The notes beneath the pieces are model-generated. The model was not told the origin of the DNA and searched no databases. It was given only the letters and a program-made list of their open reading frames with translations. Positions 26,301 to 34,344 of a stretch of DNA of 64,000 bases are shown piece after piece (within the stretch, counting starts at the first letter, position 1; every line of letters begins with the position of its first letter). Source of the DNA: Flavihumibacter cheonanensis (GTDB taxonomy: Bacteria > Bacteroidota > Bacteroidia > Chitinophagales > Chitinophagaceae); contig NZ_JAKRWF010000005.1 of the NCBI RefSeq assembly GCF_022352215.1, forward strand, positions 62,001 to 126,000, in the 5' to 3' direction. Made by a program: the position numbers and the translations under genes.

Positions 26301-26410
26301 TCACCTGGGATAAATGGTATCCTGGTTTTGACGCAGAGCAAACCAATACTGCCGGGGAATTCTACCCTATTATGAAAACCTTTACTGTTGGACTGAACTT
26401 AAACTTCTAA
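23351..26410 (+). CDS. SusC/RagA-family TonB-linked outer membrane transporter
   Basis: A 1019-residue outer membrane protein. After a signal peptide (SGLLLLLLTIFQLDVLGQ) comes a CarboxypepD-regulatory-like domain (FRGKVKDNQGKPLPDVSVMVKGTNTG), the TonB box region (GEVVVIGYGTQKK), the plug (LTGAVSVIDN; RIRGIGSINAGQDPLILVDN; SVLKDAAAAAIYGSRAANGVILITTK) and the 22-strand barrel ending in TFTVGLNLNF with the terminal Phe. It imports a glycan or oligosaccharide with its SusD partner, 3 bp downstream. The gene follows the MFS permease after 36 bp. The cargo is likely an amino-sugar-containing glycan, inferred from neighbours only. Confidence 0.95.
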   Translation: MRSYLKKAQWSGLLLLLLTIFQLDVLGQSFQFRGKVKDNQGKPLPDVSVMVKGTNTGTTTGADGSYVLTYSQGTATLVFSYVGYASQEQSARSGSDTDIFLDPSGDQIGEVVVIGYGTQKKVNLTGAVSVIDNKTLNSRPVASTSLALQGTAPGVTVTQQSGLPGGDGGTIRIRGIGSINAGQDPLILVDNIEMSLNAIDPNSIESISVLKDAAAAAIYGSRAANGVILITTKRGSKGVNVAYSGYLAQQKPTDLPEKVSALDHMKLWDVAQANAGLPAAFTDLIQEYETLGADNFARFDTDWKDLVLVNNGLMHNHNVTVSAGNDKIKLFGSGGYLGQNGLTANTDFQRIDLRFNTDIQLSSKLSASVDLVLNRTDRKWPGNNSPTGIIRYMLGLPAIAPGRFDTGEWGEGWSNNNPAAQAKDGGWDKSSTDSRIATATLNYKPFKGMDMLVSYSSNLAATRSRKLQGQYDIYEADPANNQLNYARSWPTFNALFDNNIQTTRNLFRAQASYNREIGDHEFTVLGGFTTEAFKTSGVYASRQNLLSENLPYLDAADPLGQTLSGGLNEFTMASAYARVNYSYKQKYLLEVNGRFDASSRFRKENWWKLFPSVSAGWRISEEAFWDPIKDVVNNAKIRISYGSLGNQNLSDYYPTYALYAAGSAYDYYFNNAVNAGYALTTAANPFIKWETSKILDIGLDLGLLRNRMTITADYFRRDIVDMLQRDNVPTYVGLGAPFINIGSMRNTGWELGIGWRDRIGEFSYNAQLNLSDVKNEVINLGGKEYISGSFITREGIPLNSYFGYQAQGLFQSQAEIDAAPFHFGNTKPGDIRYADVSGPEGKPDNVINAFDRVVLGNSFPRYEYSLNLGGQYKGFDLQVFFQGVGKRDNYMSGTGAQPFFSASFQGTMFEHQKDFWSPDNTDARYPRLTPNSITNNYLTSSYWMLSSSYLRLKNLVLGYTLPSSILTYGKIKSARIYVGAQNLITWDKWYPGFDAEQTNTAGEFYPIMKTFTVGLNLNF

Positions 26411-26413
26411 GCA

Positions 26414-28105
26414 ATGAAAAAAACGATCTATATCAGTGGTCTATGCCTGATGCTGGCAGCCACCAGTGGTTGTTCCAAGTTTCTCGACAAACAGCCAATC
26501 GATTCTCCTGCCTCCGGAGCATTCCTGAACAATGAGAAAGAAATCAATGTATCCCTGAATGCGGCATATCGTTCTTATTGGGATTTTGGTTTGGTACCCT
26601 ATCTTTCCGCCAGTGATGCCTGGGCTGATATTGCCATTCTGCGTGCCAATGATTTGGGCGAAGGTACTTTTGATACCTATAATACCCATTCATCCGGCTT
26701 GTGGCGTCAGATCTATATTACCATCCAGCGATGTAATACCATTCTCGATGGAATGGTAAGAGCAAAAGGAAATACCCCCGATGCTACCTATAAAAGACTG
26801 GAAGCGGAAGCTCGCGTGCTTAGGGCGTATGCGTATCATCACCTGGCTTTCCTGTTTAATGGAGCGCCACTGATTACAAAGCCACTTACACCGGAAGAAT
26901 TTTACAACCAGTCTCGTGCATCAAAAGCAGATTTGGTAAAATTCGTATACGATGAAATTGATGCTATTGCCGGTTCTCTGAACTGGGCTCCAACTGAAAG
27001 AGGTCGTGTAAGTAGAGCTGTTGCTCTCGGAATCAAAGCCCGTACTGCATTGTACAATGGCGATTATTCAATGGCTGCTGCTGCTGCCAAACAGGTCATC
27101 GATAATGCCGGCTTATCGCTGAATCCTAATTATGGTGATCTGTTCACCCGTTCAGGCCAGAAACCGAACGCAGGTGGTGAAATCATGTGGGAAATTCTTT
27201 ATACGGATGCATTGGCAACTTCCCGTACAAATATGCCTCTTGGAAACTGCTCAAGAGCAGCAGGTGGTCAGTCGGGTCGTTTTCCTGCACAACGACTGGT
27301 AGATGTTTTCGAAGCTTCGGATGGTTACCGGATTGATGAAAGTGCCATTTATGATCCGAATAATCCACGTGTAAACCGGGATATCCGGCTGAAATACACC
27401 GTAGCAATTCCTGGTGATACGGTGAGCATGAACCTCGTGAACTTTGTGTATGATATATATAATCCAACAACCTCTTTTCGAAATGCTGACGGGAGCTGGT
27501 CTGTAAAAACAAATGCAGATTTCAATAACGCATTTGGTCCGGCTAAAAGTGGTGTTGGATACCTTTGGTCCAAGTACACCATGACTGACGAAAATGCATT
27601 CCAGTCAAGGGTGAGTTACAGCCTGATGCGGTATGCAGAAATTCTGCTCACCTATGCGGAAGCAAAGATAGAACTGGGTGAGGTAGATGAGTCTGTTATT
27701 ACTGCCATCAACCGGTTGAGAACAAGAGCAAAACTCCCAAATGTTCGTCCGGAAGTGGAAGCAGATATCAATGAAATGCGTGAATTGATTCGCCGCGAGC
27801 GGACTGCAGAACTGGCAGTGGAAGGATTCCGTTGGTTTGATATCCGCCGCTGGGGTATTGCAGAATTGGTGATGCCGGGTAAAGTAGTTGGAATTGCAAA
27901 AGATCCAAACGATATGCCGGGTATTCCTAACTTTAAAAAGTCGCCAATTCATGATCTGAATAGCATTCCTGATTATACAGATCAACTCGATAAGCGATAC
28001 ACCCGTGAAACAAGGTTCTGGTATCCAAGACTGGAATTCCTGCCCGTTCCACAGGCAGAAATTGATATAAATTCCGGCTTGAGCCAAAACCCGGGTTGGG
28101 AATAA
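26414..28105 (+). CDS. SusD/RagB-family nutrient-binding outer membrane lipoprotein
   Basis: A 563-residue surface lipoprotein with signal and lipobox (AATSGC, Cys20). SusD features are the tetratricopeptide-like helices (LWRQIYITIQRCNTILDGM; LRAYAYHHLAFLFNGAPLI; ALGIKARTALYNGDYSMAAAAAKQVIDNAG) and the C-terminal RagB block (SLMRYAEILLTYAEAKIELG; INRLRTRAKLPN; ELIRRERTAELAVEGFRWFDIRRWG). It caps the SusC barrel and captures the glycan. Spacing of 18 bp to the FAD oxidoreductase keeps it in the operon. Confidence 0.95.
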   Translation: MKKTIYISGLCLMLAATSGCSKFLDKQPIDSPASGAFLNNEKEINVSLNAAYRSYWDFGLVPYLSASDAWADIAILRANDLGEGTFDTYNTHSSGLWRQIYITIQRCNTILDGMVRAKGNTPDATYKRLEAEARVLRAYAYHHLAFLFNGAPLITKPLTPEEFYNQSRASKADLVKFVYDEIDAIAGSLNWAPTERGRVSRAVALGIKARTALYNGDYSMAAAAAKQVIDNAGLSLNPNYGDLFTRSGQKPNAGGEIMWEILYTDALATSRTNMPLGNCSRAAGGQSGRFPAQRLVDVFEASDGYRIDESAIYDPNNPRVNRDIRLKYTVAIPGDTVSMNLVNFVYDIYNPTTSFRNADGSWSVKTNADFNNAFGPAKSGVGYLWSKYTMTDENAFQSRVSYSLMRYAEILLTYAEAKIELGEVDESVITAINRLRTRAKLPNVRPEVEADINEMRELIRRERTAELAVEGFRWFDIRRWGIAELVMPGKVVGIAKDPNDMPGIPNFKKSPIHDLNSIPDYTDQLDKRYTRETRFWYPRLEFLPVPQAEIDINSGLSQNPGWE

Positions 28106-28122
28106 CTGAAAAATAAAGCTTC

Positions 28123-29844
28123 ATGAAAAGAAGAAATTTTTTAGAAAGGCTGGCGTTGAGCAGCGGTGCCCTGGTAGCGGCACCGCTGACCAGCCTGGCG
28201 GAAGAATCGGCAGCAACTGTAAAGAATGCTGATCGTAAAAAGAAACAGCGATTGGAAACCCTTTCTGCTGATGTAGTAATTGCAGGCGCTGGTATGGGCG
28301 GATTAGCTGCAGCCCTGGCAGCTCTTCGGAATGGTCAGCGCGTAATACTGACTGAGGAAACGGATTGGATAGGCGGACAAGTATCACAACAGGGTGTTCC
28401 TCCGGATGAGCATATGTGGATTGAAACACATGGCGCCCCCAAACTGTATCGGGAATATCGTAACCGGGTTCGGGACTATTATCGGCAACACTATCCCTTA
28501 ACCGAAGCAGCCCGTCAAAAACCAAATCTCAATCCCGGTGATGGATCGGTCTCCAGAATTTGTCACGAACCTCGTGTAACCGTTGCCGTTTTTATGGATA
28601 TGCTCGCCCCCTATTTGAGCTCAGGTAAATTGACTTTACTGCTGGAATACAAGGCAGTTGAAGCCGAAGTGAACCAGAATAGGGTTGTTTCACTTGTAGT
28701 GAAAGGTAAAAATGATCAACGTAAGGAATTGAAGGCACCCTATTTCGTGGACGCAACGGAGTTAGGTGATTTGCTTCCCATGACTGGAACCGAGTATGTG
28801 ACTGGAACCGAATCAAAAGCACAGACCGGTGAATTGCATGCACCAGATCTTCCAGATCCTATCAATAACCAGGCATTTACCATGTGTTTTGCCATGGATT
28901 ATGTTCCTGGTGAAGATCATACAATTCCCAAACCGAAAGAGTATGATTTCTGGAAGGAGCATATTCCTGATCTGAAACCCGAATGGGCTGGTAAATTGCT
29001 GGATTTGCATTATTCCGATCCGCGTACCCTGAAGCCCAAAAAACTGGGATTTCATCCGGAAGGAATCTTGATGGGTGATATGCTTAACCTTTGGAACTAT
29101 CGCAAGATTATCAATAAAAATAATTTTGTTCCTGGAACCTATTCAGGGGATATCACGATCGTAAACTGGCCACAGAACGATTATATGCTTGGTAATATCC
29201 TTGAAGTGAGTGAAAAAGAACAACAATGGCATATTTATAGAGCTAAGCAACTGAGTTTGTCATTGCTTTATTGGCTTCAGACGGAAGCGCCCAGGCCGGA
29301 TGGTGGAAAGGGCTGGCGAGGACTTCGGTTACGCAAAGACGTTATGGGAACCGAAGATGGCCTGGCAAAATATCCCTATGTACGGGAAGCAAGAAGAATC
29401 AAAGCCTTGTTTACAGTGAAGGAAGAGCATGTTGGAAAAGAACAGCGGGCACAGGTTTCGGGAGACCCTGCAGTAAAATGGGCCGCCCCCTTTGAAGACA
29501 GTGTTGGAGTTGGTTATTATCATATTGATCTGCACCCTTCCAGTAATAAGGTGAATTATGTTGATTTTGGATCACTTCCTTTTCAGATTCCTTTGGGTTC
29601 ACTGATTCCTGTTCGAATGGAAAATTTGTTGCCAGCCAATAAGAATATTGGAACTACCCATATTACCAATGGCTGTTTCCGATTACATCCGGTTGAATGG
29701 AGCATTGGAGAAGCAGTAGGCTGTTTAGTCGCTTATGCAAAACAGAGTAATCTGAATCCAAAGCAGGTACGCGAACAAAAACTAAAAGATTTTCAACAAT
29801 TCATAGTGGGGCAGGGTATTGAACTCGATTGGCCCCGGAATTAA
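28123..29844 (+). CDS. Tat-exported FAD-dependent oxidoreductase (PF12831 type)
   Basis: A 573-residue flavoprotein. The N-terminus MKRRNFLERLALSSGALVAA is a twin-arginine signal, as expected for a protein exported with bound FAD. The dinucleotide fold is clear: DVVIAGAGMGGLAAALAALRNG, then ILTEETDWIGGQ. Further family blocks are FVDATELGDLLPMTG, and near the C-terminus RMENLLPANKNIGTTHITNGCFRLHPVEWSIGEAVG. This family is often called xanthan-lyase-like in Bacteroidota polysaccharide loci, but the fold is that of an oxidoreductase. It probably oxidises a sugar ring carbon in the periplasm. The electrons could pass to the PQQ/cytochrome protein encoded next. Confidence 0.88.
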   Translation: MKRRNFLERLALSSGALVAAPLTSLAEESAATVKNADRKKKQRLETLSADVVIAGAGMGGLAAALAALRNGQRVILTEETDWIGGQVSQQGVPPDEHMWIETHGAPKLYREYRNRVRDYYRQHYPLTEAARQKPNLNPGDGSVSRICHEPRVTVAVFMDMLAPYLSSGKLTLLLEYKAVEAEVNQNRVVSLVVKGKNDQRKELKAPYFVDATELGDLLPMTGTEYVTGTESKAQTGELHAPDLPDPINNQAFTMCFAMDYVPGEDHTIPKPKEYDFWKEHIPDLKPEWAGKLLDLHYSDPRTLKPKKLGFHPEGILMGDMLNLWNYRKIINKNNFVPGTYSGDITIVNWPQNDYMLGNILEVSEKEQQWHIYRAKQLSLSLLYWLQTEAPRPDGGKGWRGLRLRKDVMGTEDGLAKYPYVREARRIKALFTVKEEHVGKEQRAQVSGDPAVKWAAPFEDSVGVGYYHIDLHPSSNKVNYVDFGSLPFQIPLGSLIPVRMENLLPANKNIGTTHITNGCFRLHPVEWSIGEAVGCLVAYAKQSNLNPKQVREQKLKDFQQFIVGQGIELDWPRN

Positions 29845-29852
29845 GTAATCAA

Positions 29853-31373
29853 ATGAAATGGAAACAATTGGCAGTCCTGGCTTCATCAGCCGGACTGTTT
29901 TTCTCTTGTGGTGGATCAGCTGAAAAAAATGCTTTTACGGATTTACCACTAGCGTATACTGTACAACTAAATGAGACTGTTCTTGGAATTCAGTCCGTAG
30001 CAGATTCGCTGGATGTTCCCTGGGAAATCTGTTGGGGATTTGATCAACGTTTATGGATAACTGAACAGGGTGGAACAGTCAGTACAATTGATCCGGTGAA
30101 TGGAATAAAAAAACAATTGTTGCAGATTCCACAGGTATGGAGAAAGCGCTCAACCGGATTACTTGGTATGGCATTGCATCCGGATATGAAATCCAACCCC
30201 TTTGTGGTATTGAATTATACCATGTTGAAAGATTCCGTTCCTGTATCGCGATTGGTTCGCTATGAATACAGGTCAGATACACTTATTAACGAAAAAATCC
30301 TACTTGAGATTCCGGGTAACACAGGGCACAACGGATCGAGAGTATTAATTCAGAACTCTGGAAAAATAATATGGGCAACGGGTGATATCGCGAAAGATGA
30401 AAACGCCCAAAATCTGAATTCACTGAATGGGAAAATTTTGCGTATTAACCCCGACGGCAGTATTCCTGCAGATAATCCTGATCCCAATAGCTATGTGTAT
30501 GCCTGGGGCTTCCGGAATATTCAGGGACTTGCATTAACTGATAAAGATGTATTGTATGCAGCAGAACATGGAGATGCAACGGATGATGAAGTCAATCTGA
30601 TTCAAGCTGCCAGGAATTACGGATGGCCACTGATTCCGGGAACGGTCAATACCAGTCGGGAAGATTCCATTTCCAGAAAAATTGCTATTGAATATCCTTT
30701 GAAAGCCTGGACACCTACCATTGCTCCAGCGGGTATGGTATATTACCATGGCAACATATCCGAATGGAATCATTCATTGTTGCTTGCTACATTGAAAGCA
30801 CAATCCCTGCATGTGTTGAAATTGTCAGACGATGGGCATCAAATTATTTCAGATTCGATTTATCTGGGTTCCGTCTTTGGCCGGTTCAGGGCAATCTGTG
30901 CTTCTCCTAACGGTGATGTATACCTGTCTACCAGTAACCGCGACTGGAATCCGCCTAAAGGATTTCCGGTAAATGGCGATGATCGGATCCTGCGGATTTT
31001 TACCTTAACCAAAGAGCAAATAGAAGAAAACAAGTCCTTAATAGCCCAAAATGCATTGGTCTCAGCAGAGAAACTGCAGCATCCGGGACAACTGATCTAT
31101 CAACAATATTGTGCCTCCTGTCATAAGGAAGATGGAAGCGGTGTAAAGGGTAGTTTTCCGGCACTTACCGGTTCACCTAAAGTTACCGGTAATGCATCGG
31201 ATCTGATCCGGCTGGTTTGGAATGGTAGTGGTAGAGAACCACAAATGCCTGCCTTTAATTTTTTAACTGAAGATGAACTGGCAGGGGTTTTATCCTATAT
31301 ACGGACCAGCTGGGGAAATGAAGCACATGATATAACAGCAGGTGCTGTAAGGAATGCAATAAAAAAGAAATAA
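29853..31373 (+). CDS. PQQ-dependent sugar dehydrogenase fused to cytochrome c
   Basis: A 506-residue periplasmic lipoprotein (SSAGLFFSC lipobox). Residues about 40-390 are a soluble-GDH-type propeller (DVPWEICWGFDQRLWITEQGG; GLLGMALHP; HNGSRVLI with the catalytic-base His; WGFRNIQGLAL; AAEHGD; DEVNLIQAARNYGWP). Residues about 410-495 are a class-I cytochrome c with haem motif CASCH (C420-H424) and a likely distal Met in PQMPAF. The fusion gives an internal electron path from PQQ to haem. The frame reaches back to 29829, but ATG 29853 gives the signal peptide directly. The domain is a paralogue of the 4896 protein. It sits 8 bp after the FAD oxidoreductase gene. Confidence 0.9.
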   Translation: MKWKQLAVLASSAGLFFSCGGSAEKNAFTDLPLAYTVQLNETVLGIQSVADSLDVPWEICWGFDQRLWITEQGGTVSTIDPVNGIKKQLLQIPQVWRKRSTGLLGMALHPDMKSNPFVVLNYTMLKDSVPVSRLVRYEYRSDTLINEKILLEIPGNTGHNGSRVLIQNSGKIIWATGDIAKDENAQNLNSLNGKILRINPDGSIPADNPDPNSYVYAWGFRNIQGLALTDKDVLYAAEHGDATDDEVNLIQAARNYGWPLIPGTVNTSREDSISRKIAIEYPLKAWTPTIAPAGMVYYHGNISEWNHSLLLATLKAQSLHVLKLSDDGHQIISDSIYLGSVFGRFRAICASPNGDVYLSTSNRDWNPPKGFPVNGDDRILRIFTLTKEQIEENKSLIAQNALVSAEKLQHPGQLIYQQYCASCHKEDGSGVKGSFPALTGSPKVTGNASDLIRLVWNGSGREPQMPAFNFLTEDELAGVLSYIRTSWGNEAHDITAGAVRNAIKKK

Positions 31374-31376
31374 GCG

Positions 31377-33332
31377 ATGAAAAAAATCAGTTCGGTTCTA
31401 TTGATTGCATTTAGTGTGTTGTTGGCAACCAAAAGCCAGGCACAGATTTCCTCCAGGGATCTTGGACCGCAGGTTACCGCTTCTGTAATTCAGGGATCTG
31501 TTTTTGTAAGAACGGGAGAAGGGAGTGAATACCTGTATACCGTGCTTCGTGGCAGGCCAGCCAGTTTGCTTGGATTTTCATTGGATGGAAATAAAAAAAT
31601 TCTGGATCAGCCACTTTCGGGTACGGATGGCAGTTGGGACCTGGTAGTAAGTACCGATGGCATAGTTTATATAGCCGGAGCTAACGGCCACCTGTTCAGT
31701 CATTTTCCTGGAACTGATATGGTACAGGATATAGGAATTCCATTGGCAGGGGAGAAGCTCATATGGGATATGACTGCAGGTAAAAGTGGTGAAATCTTTG
31801 GCGGTACTTATCCGGGTTGCCGTGCTTTTCGGTATCATCCAAAAGAAGGTTTTACCGATATTGGAAAGGGACCGGTGGTTGAAGGCGAACAATATCTTAG
31901 AAGTATTGAGTATCATGCAACTGATGACAAACTCTATGCAGGTATTGGATCACATGCGAACCTGGTAGAGATCGATCCGCGTACAGGAAAAAAATCTGAC
32001 TGGCTGCCGGAGCAATACAAGGATCAGCAGTATATCTATTCAATTGGATTGGTAAATGGATTAAAAAAAGGAGACCTGCTTTTTGGCTGGCTTACCAGCA
32101 GCACACAGCGCAGAACCCTTGTGTTCAATCTCAGAACAGATCAATTGGAGACAGTGCTGGAGGATTTTGATGTGCGATCTGTTATTAAATCGCGCAGTAA
32201 TCAAAAGGTATATTTTACACAAGATGGAAGTCTGATAGAGGCAGATTTTTCAAAAACCAGACCCACGCTGAAAAAAATCACACAAACAGGAATGGCCGGA
32301 TTAGCCAGTTACTGGGATAAAACCGGTAGCCTGCGAATGATTGGACAAGGAGGTAAACTTCTTAGCTATGATCCGAAAACCAGCAAACATACAATCGCCA
32401 AACTGGAATTGCCTCGCAGACCCATCGACATACAATCTATTGGCGTTGCTCCGGATGGTAAGGTTTGGATTGGAGGATACCTGGCAGGCGGACATGCAGT
32501 GTATAATCCGGTTACCCAAACCACAACAGCATTAGACGGACTGGATCAAACAGAAGGCCTGGCATTTAAAGGAGATACGCTCTATTTGGGAATTTATCCT
32601 AAATCCCATGTGTACTTGTATGATATGCGCAAAGCATGGATGCCGGATCACAATCAACCCCGTCACCTGGGAAAATTAAAGGGGCAGGACCGGCCTTTTG
32701 CTGTATTGCCTATGCAATTCATGAATAAAGTGTTTTTTGGTAAGGTTCCGGATTACGGAAAATTGGGTGGAGCATTGGTGGAATATGATATTGAATTGGA
32801 TACACTGATTCAGTTTGATGAGGTGGTTTCCAAACAATCGGTCATAAGCCTGGTGGAAGCAAAGGGGTTGGTAATTGGAGGAACCTCTATATCTGGCGGA
32901 CTAGGTATTCAGCCTGTTGAAAAAGAAGGTAAACTCTTTATCTGGGATCCGGTACAACGACGTAAAGTGGAAGAAATCATTCCTGTTCCAGGTGCTATTG
33001 CAATTACCGGACTTTCCGTTGCGCCGGATGGCAAAATCTGGGGTTTTGCTCAGGGAATTGTATTTGTATATGATCTTGAAAAACGCAAAGTAACTGCTAT
33101 GAGCAGCGTCTATCCTGCAAAGCCAGTTGGATCTCATGTATGGCGGAATGCGTTTATTGTGCATCATCCTAACGGTAATGTGTATATGTCAGCAAATAAT
33201 GATATTTTTCAGGTTGATCCAAAAACAATGGCAGTAACCAGGATCCTGGAAGGAGCTGGTATGCTGATCATGGATAAAAATGGTACGCTGTATTATAAAA
33301 AATCAACCAACCTGTTTCGATTAGAACTTTAA
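31377..33332 (+). CDS. Exported beta-propeller protein of unknown function
   Basis: A 651-residue protein with a Sec signal peptide (LLIAFSVLLATKSQAQ). The rest is a run of about 40-50-residue repeats with aspartate-aromatic turns typical of propellers (LVEIDPRTGKK, LLSYDPKTSKHTI, VAPDGKVWIGGYLAGGHAVYNPVT, APDGKIWGFAQGIVFVYDLEK, IFQVDPKTMAV). The repeat style resembles NHL/SMP-30-like and PQQ-like propellers but I see no CxxCH, quinone or metal motif that settles the function. Its place between a quinoprotein and a Gfo/Idh/MocA oxidoreductase suggests a lactonase-like or binding role in the same oxidative pathway. Start and spacing (3 bp after the previous stop) are unambiguous. Confidence 0.75.
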   Translation: MKKISSVLLIAFSVLLATKSQAQISSRDLGPQVTASVIQGSVFVRTGEGSEYLYTVLRGRPASLLGFSLDGNKKILDQPLSGTDGSWDLVVSTDGIVYIAGANGHLFSHFPGTDMVQDIGIPLAGEKLIWDMTAGKSGEIFGGTYPGCRAFRYHPKEGFTDIGKGPVVEGEQYLRSIEYHATDDKLYAGIGSHANLVEIDPRTGKKSDWLPEQYKDQQYIYSIGLVNGLKKGDLLFGWLTSSTQRRTLVFNLRTDQLETVLEDFDVRSVIKSRSNQKVYFTQDGSLIEADFSKTRPTLKKITQTGMAGLASYWDKTGSLRMIGQGGKLLSYDPKTSKHTIAKLELPRRPIDIQSIGVAPDGKVWIGGYLAGGHAVYNPVTQTTTALDGLDQTEGLAFKGDTLYLGIYPKSHVYLYDMRKAWMPDHNQPRHLGKLKGQDRPFAVLPMQFMNKVFFGKVPDYGKLGGALVEYDIELDTLIQFDEVVSKQSVISLVEAKGLVIGGTSISGGLGIQPVEKEGKLFIWDPVQRRKVEEIIPVPGAIAITGLSVAPDGKIWGFAQGIVFVYDLEKRKVTAMSSVYPAKPVGSHVWRNAFIVHHPNGNVYMSANNDIFQVDPKTMAVTRILEGAGMLIMDKNGTLYYKKSTNLFRLEL

Positions 33333-33355
33333 TTGTTAACCCTTAACTCAAGATT

Positions 33356-34342
33356 ATGAACAGGCGACATTTCCTATTTCAGTCCTCTCTTGCAGGAGCT
33401 GCCCTTGTAAGCCCGGGATGGTTACTGGCTGCAAAAGAAGAGGGTGTACTTGCAGGAAAACGAATTGGTATTATCGGACTGGATACTTCCCATAGCATCG
33501 CGTTTACCAAGTGGTTTAACCGGGAAAATGTAGAAGCCGAAACCGGAGGATATAAGGTGGTGGCGGCTTATCCGCATGGCAGCCTGGATATTGTTTCATC
33601 CACTTCCCGTATTGCTCCAAATACGGAAGAAATGAAAAAAATGGGAGTAGTCATTACATCCTCTATCGCAGAATTACTGGACCAGGTAGATGTAGTTTGC
33701 CTTGAAACCAATGATGGTCGACGTCACCTTGAACAGGCACTGGAAGTATTCAAATCGGGCAAAACCGTTTTCATCGACAAGCCGGTAACAGCATCTTTAA
33801 AGGATGCCATCTCGCTTTACGAGGCGGCTGAGCAGTTTAAAGTGCCGGTATTTTCAAGTTCTTCGCTTCGTTATACAGCCAATACCAAATTGGTGGCTAA
33901 GGGTGATTTCGGAGCTGTATTGGGTGCTGATACATATAGTCCGGCTACGATTGAAAAAACACATCCGGATTTGTTCTGGTATGGTATTCATGGAGTGGAA
34001 ATGTTATATGCTGTAATGGGTACCGGCTGCCGTTCAGTATATCGTTCTTATAGTACAGATACCGACCTTGTAATTGGTGAATGGGCAGATGGCCGCATTG
34101 GAACCTTTCGTGGAACCAGGAAAGGGAAGGCTGATTTTGGCGGAACTGCTTTCTGTGAAAAAGCAAATGTTCAGTTAGGCCCCTTTACGGGCTATGTTCC
34201 ATTACTGGAAGAGTTAGTTAAATTTTTTCAAACCGGGATTTCTCCTGTATCATCAAAAGAAACAATTGAGCTTGTCTCTTTTATGGAAGCAGCCGACAAG
34301 AGTCGCAAAAGGAGAAAGAAAATAACGCTGGCAGCAGGTTGA
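33356..34342 (+). CDS. Tat-exported Gfo/Idh/MocA family oxidoreductase (GLDTSH subtype)
   Basis: A 328-residue oxidoreductase with a twin-arginine signal (MNRRHFLFQSSLAGAALVSPG). The nucleotide-binding strand reads KRIGIIGLDTSHS, a variant common in short family members. VFIDKPVTAS has the family's EKP lysine as DKP. The C-terminal domain includes HPDLFWYGIHGVEMLYAVMG with the active-site His region. It is the last gene of the long operon and its 3' end meets the minus-strand phosphatase gene with a 2-bp gap. A role in oxidising or reducing a periplasmic sugar with tightly bound NAD(P) is likely; the substrate is unknown. Confidence 0.87.
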   Translation: MNRRHFLFQSSLAGAALVSPGWLLAAKEEGVLAGKRIGIIGLDTSHSIAFTKWFNRENVEAETGGYKVVAAYPHGSLDIVSSTSRIAPNTEEMKKMGVVITSSIAELLDQVDVVCLETNDGRRHLEQALEVFKSGKTVFIDKPVTASLKDAISLYEAAEQFKVPVFSSSSLRYTANTKLVAKGDFGAVLGADTYSPATIEKTHPDLFWYGIHGVEMLYAVMGTGCRSVYRSYSTDTDLVIGEWADGRIGTFRGTRKGKADFGGTAFCEKANVQLGPFTGYVPLLEELVKFFQTGISPVSSKETIELVSFMEAADKSRKRRKKITLAAG

Positions 34343-34344
34343 TA

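Noticed and set aside
28123-29844. Xanthan lyase
   Set aside because: Relatives carry this name in databases, but the sequence has a classical FAD-binding fold and a Tat signal, so an oxidoreductase is the right description.
9641-34342. A sialic-acid (nan) utilisation cluster
   Set aside because: AGE epimerase, NagA, NagB, SusCD and an SGNH esterase would fit, but there is no N-acetylneuraminate lyase, sialidase or NanM-like mutarotase, and the many redox genes are not explained.
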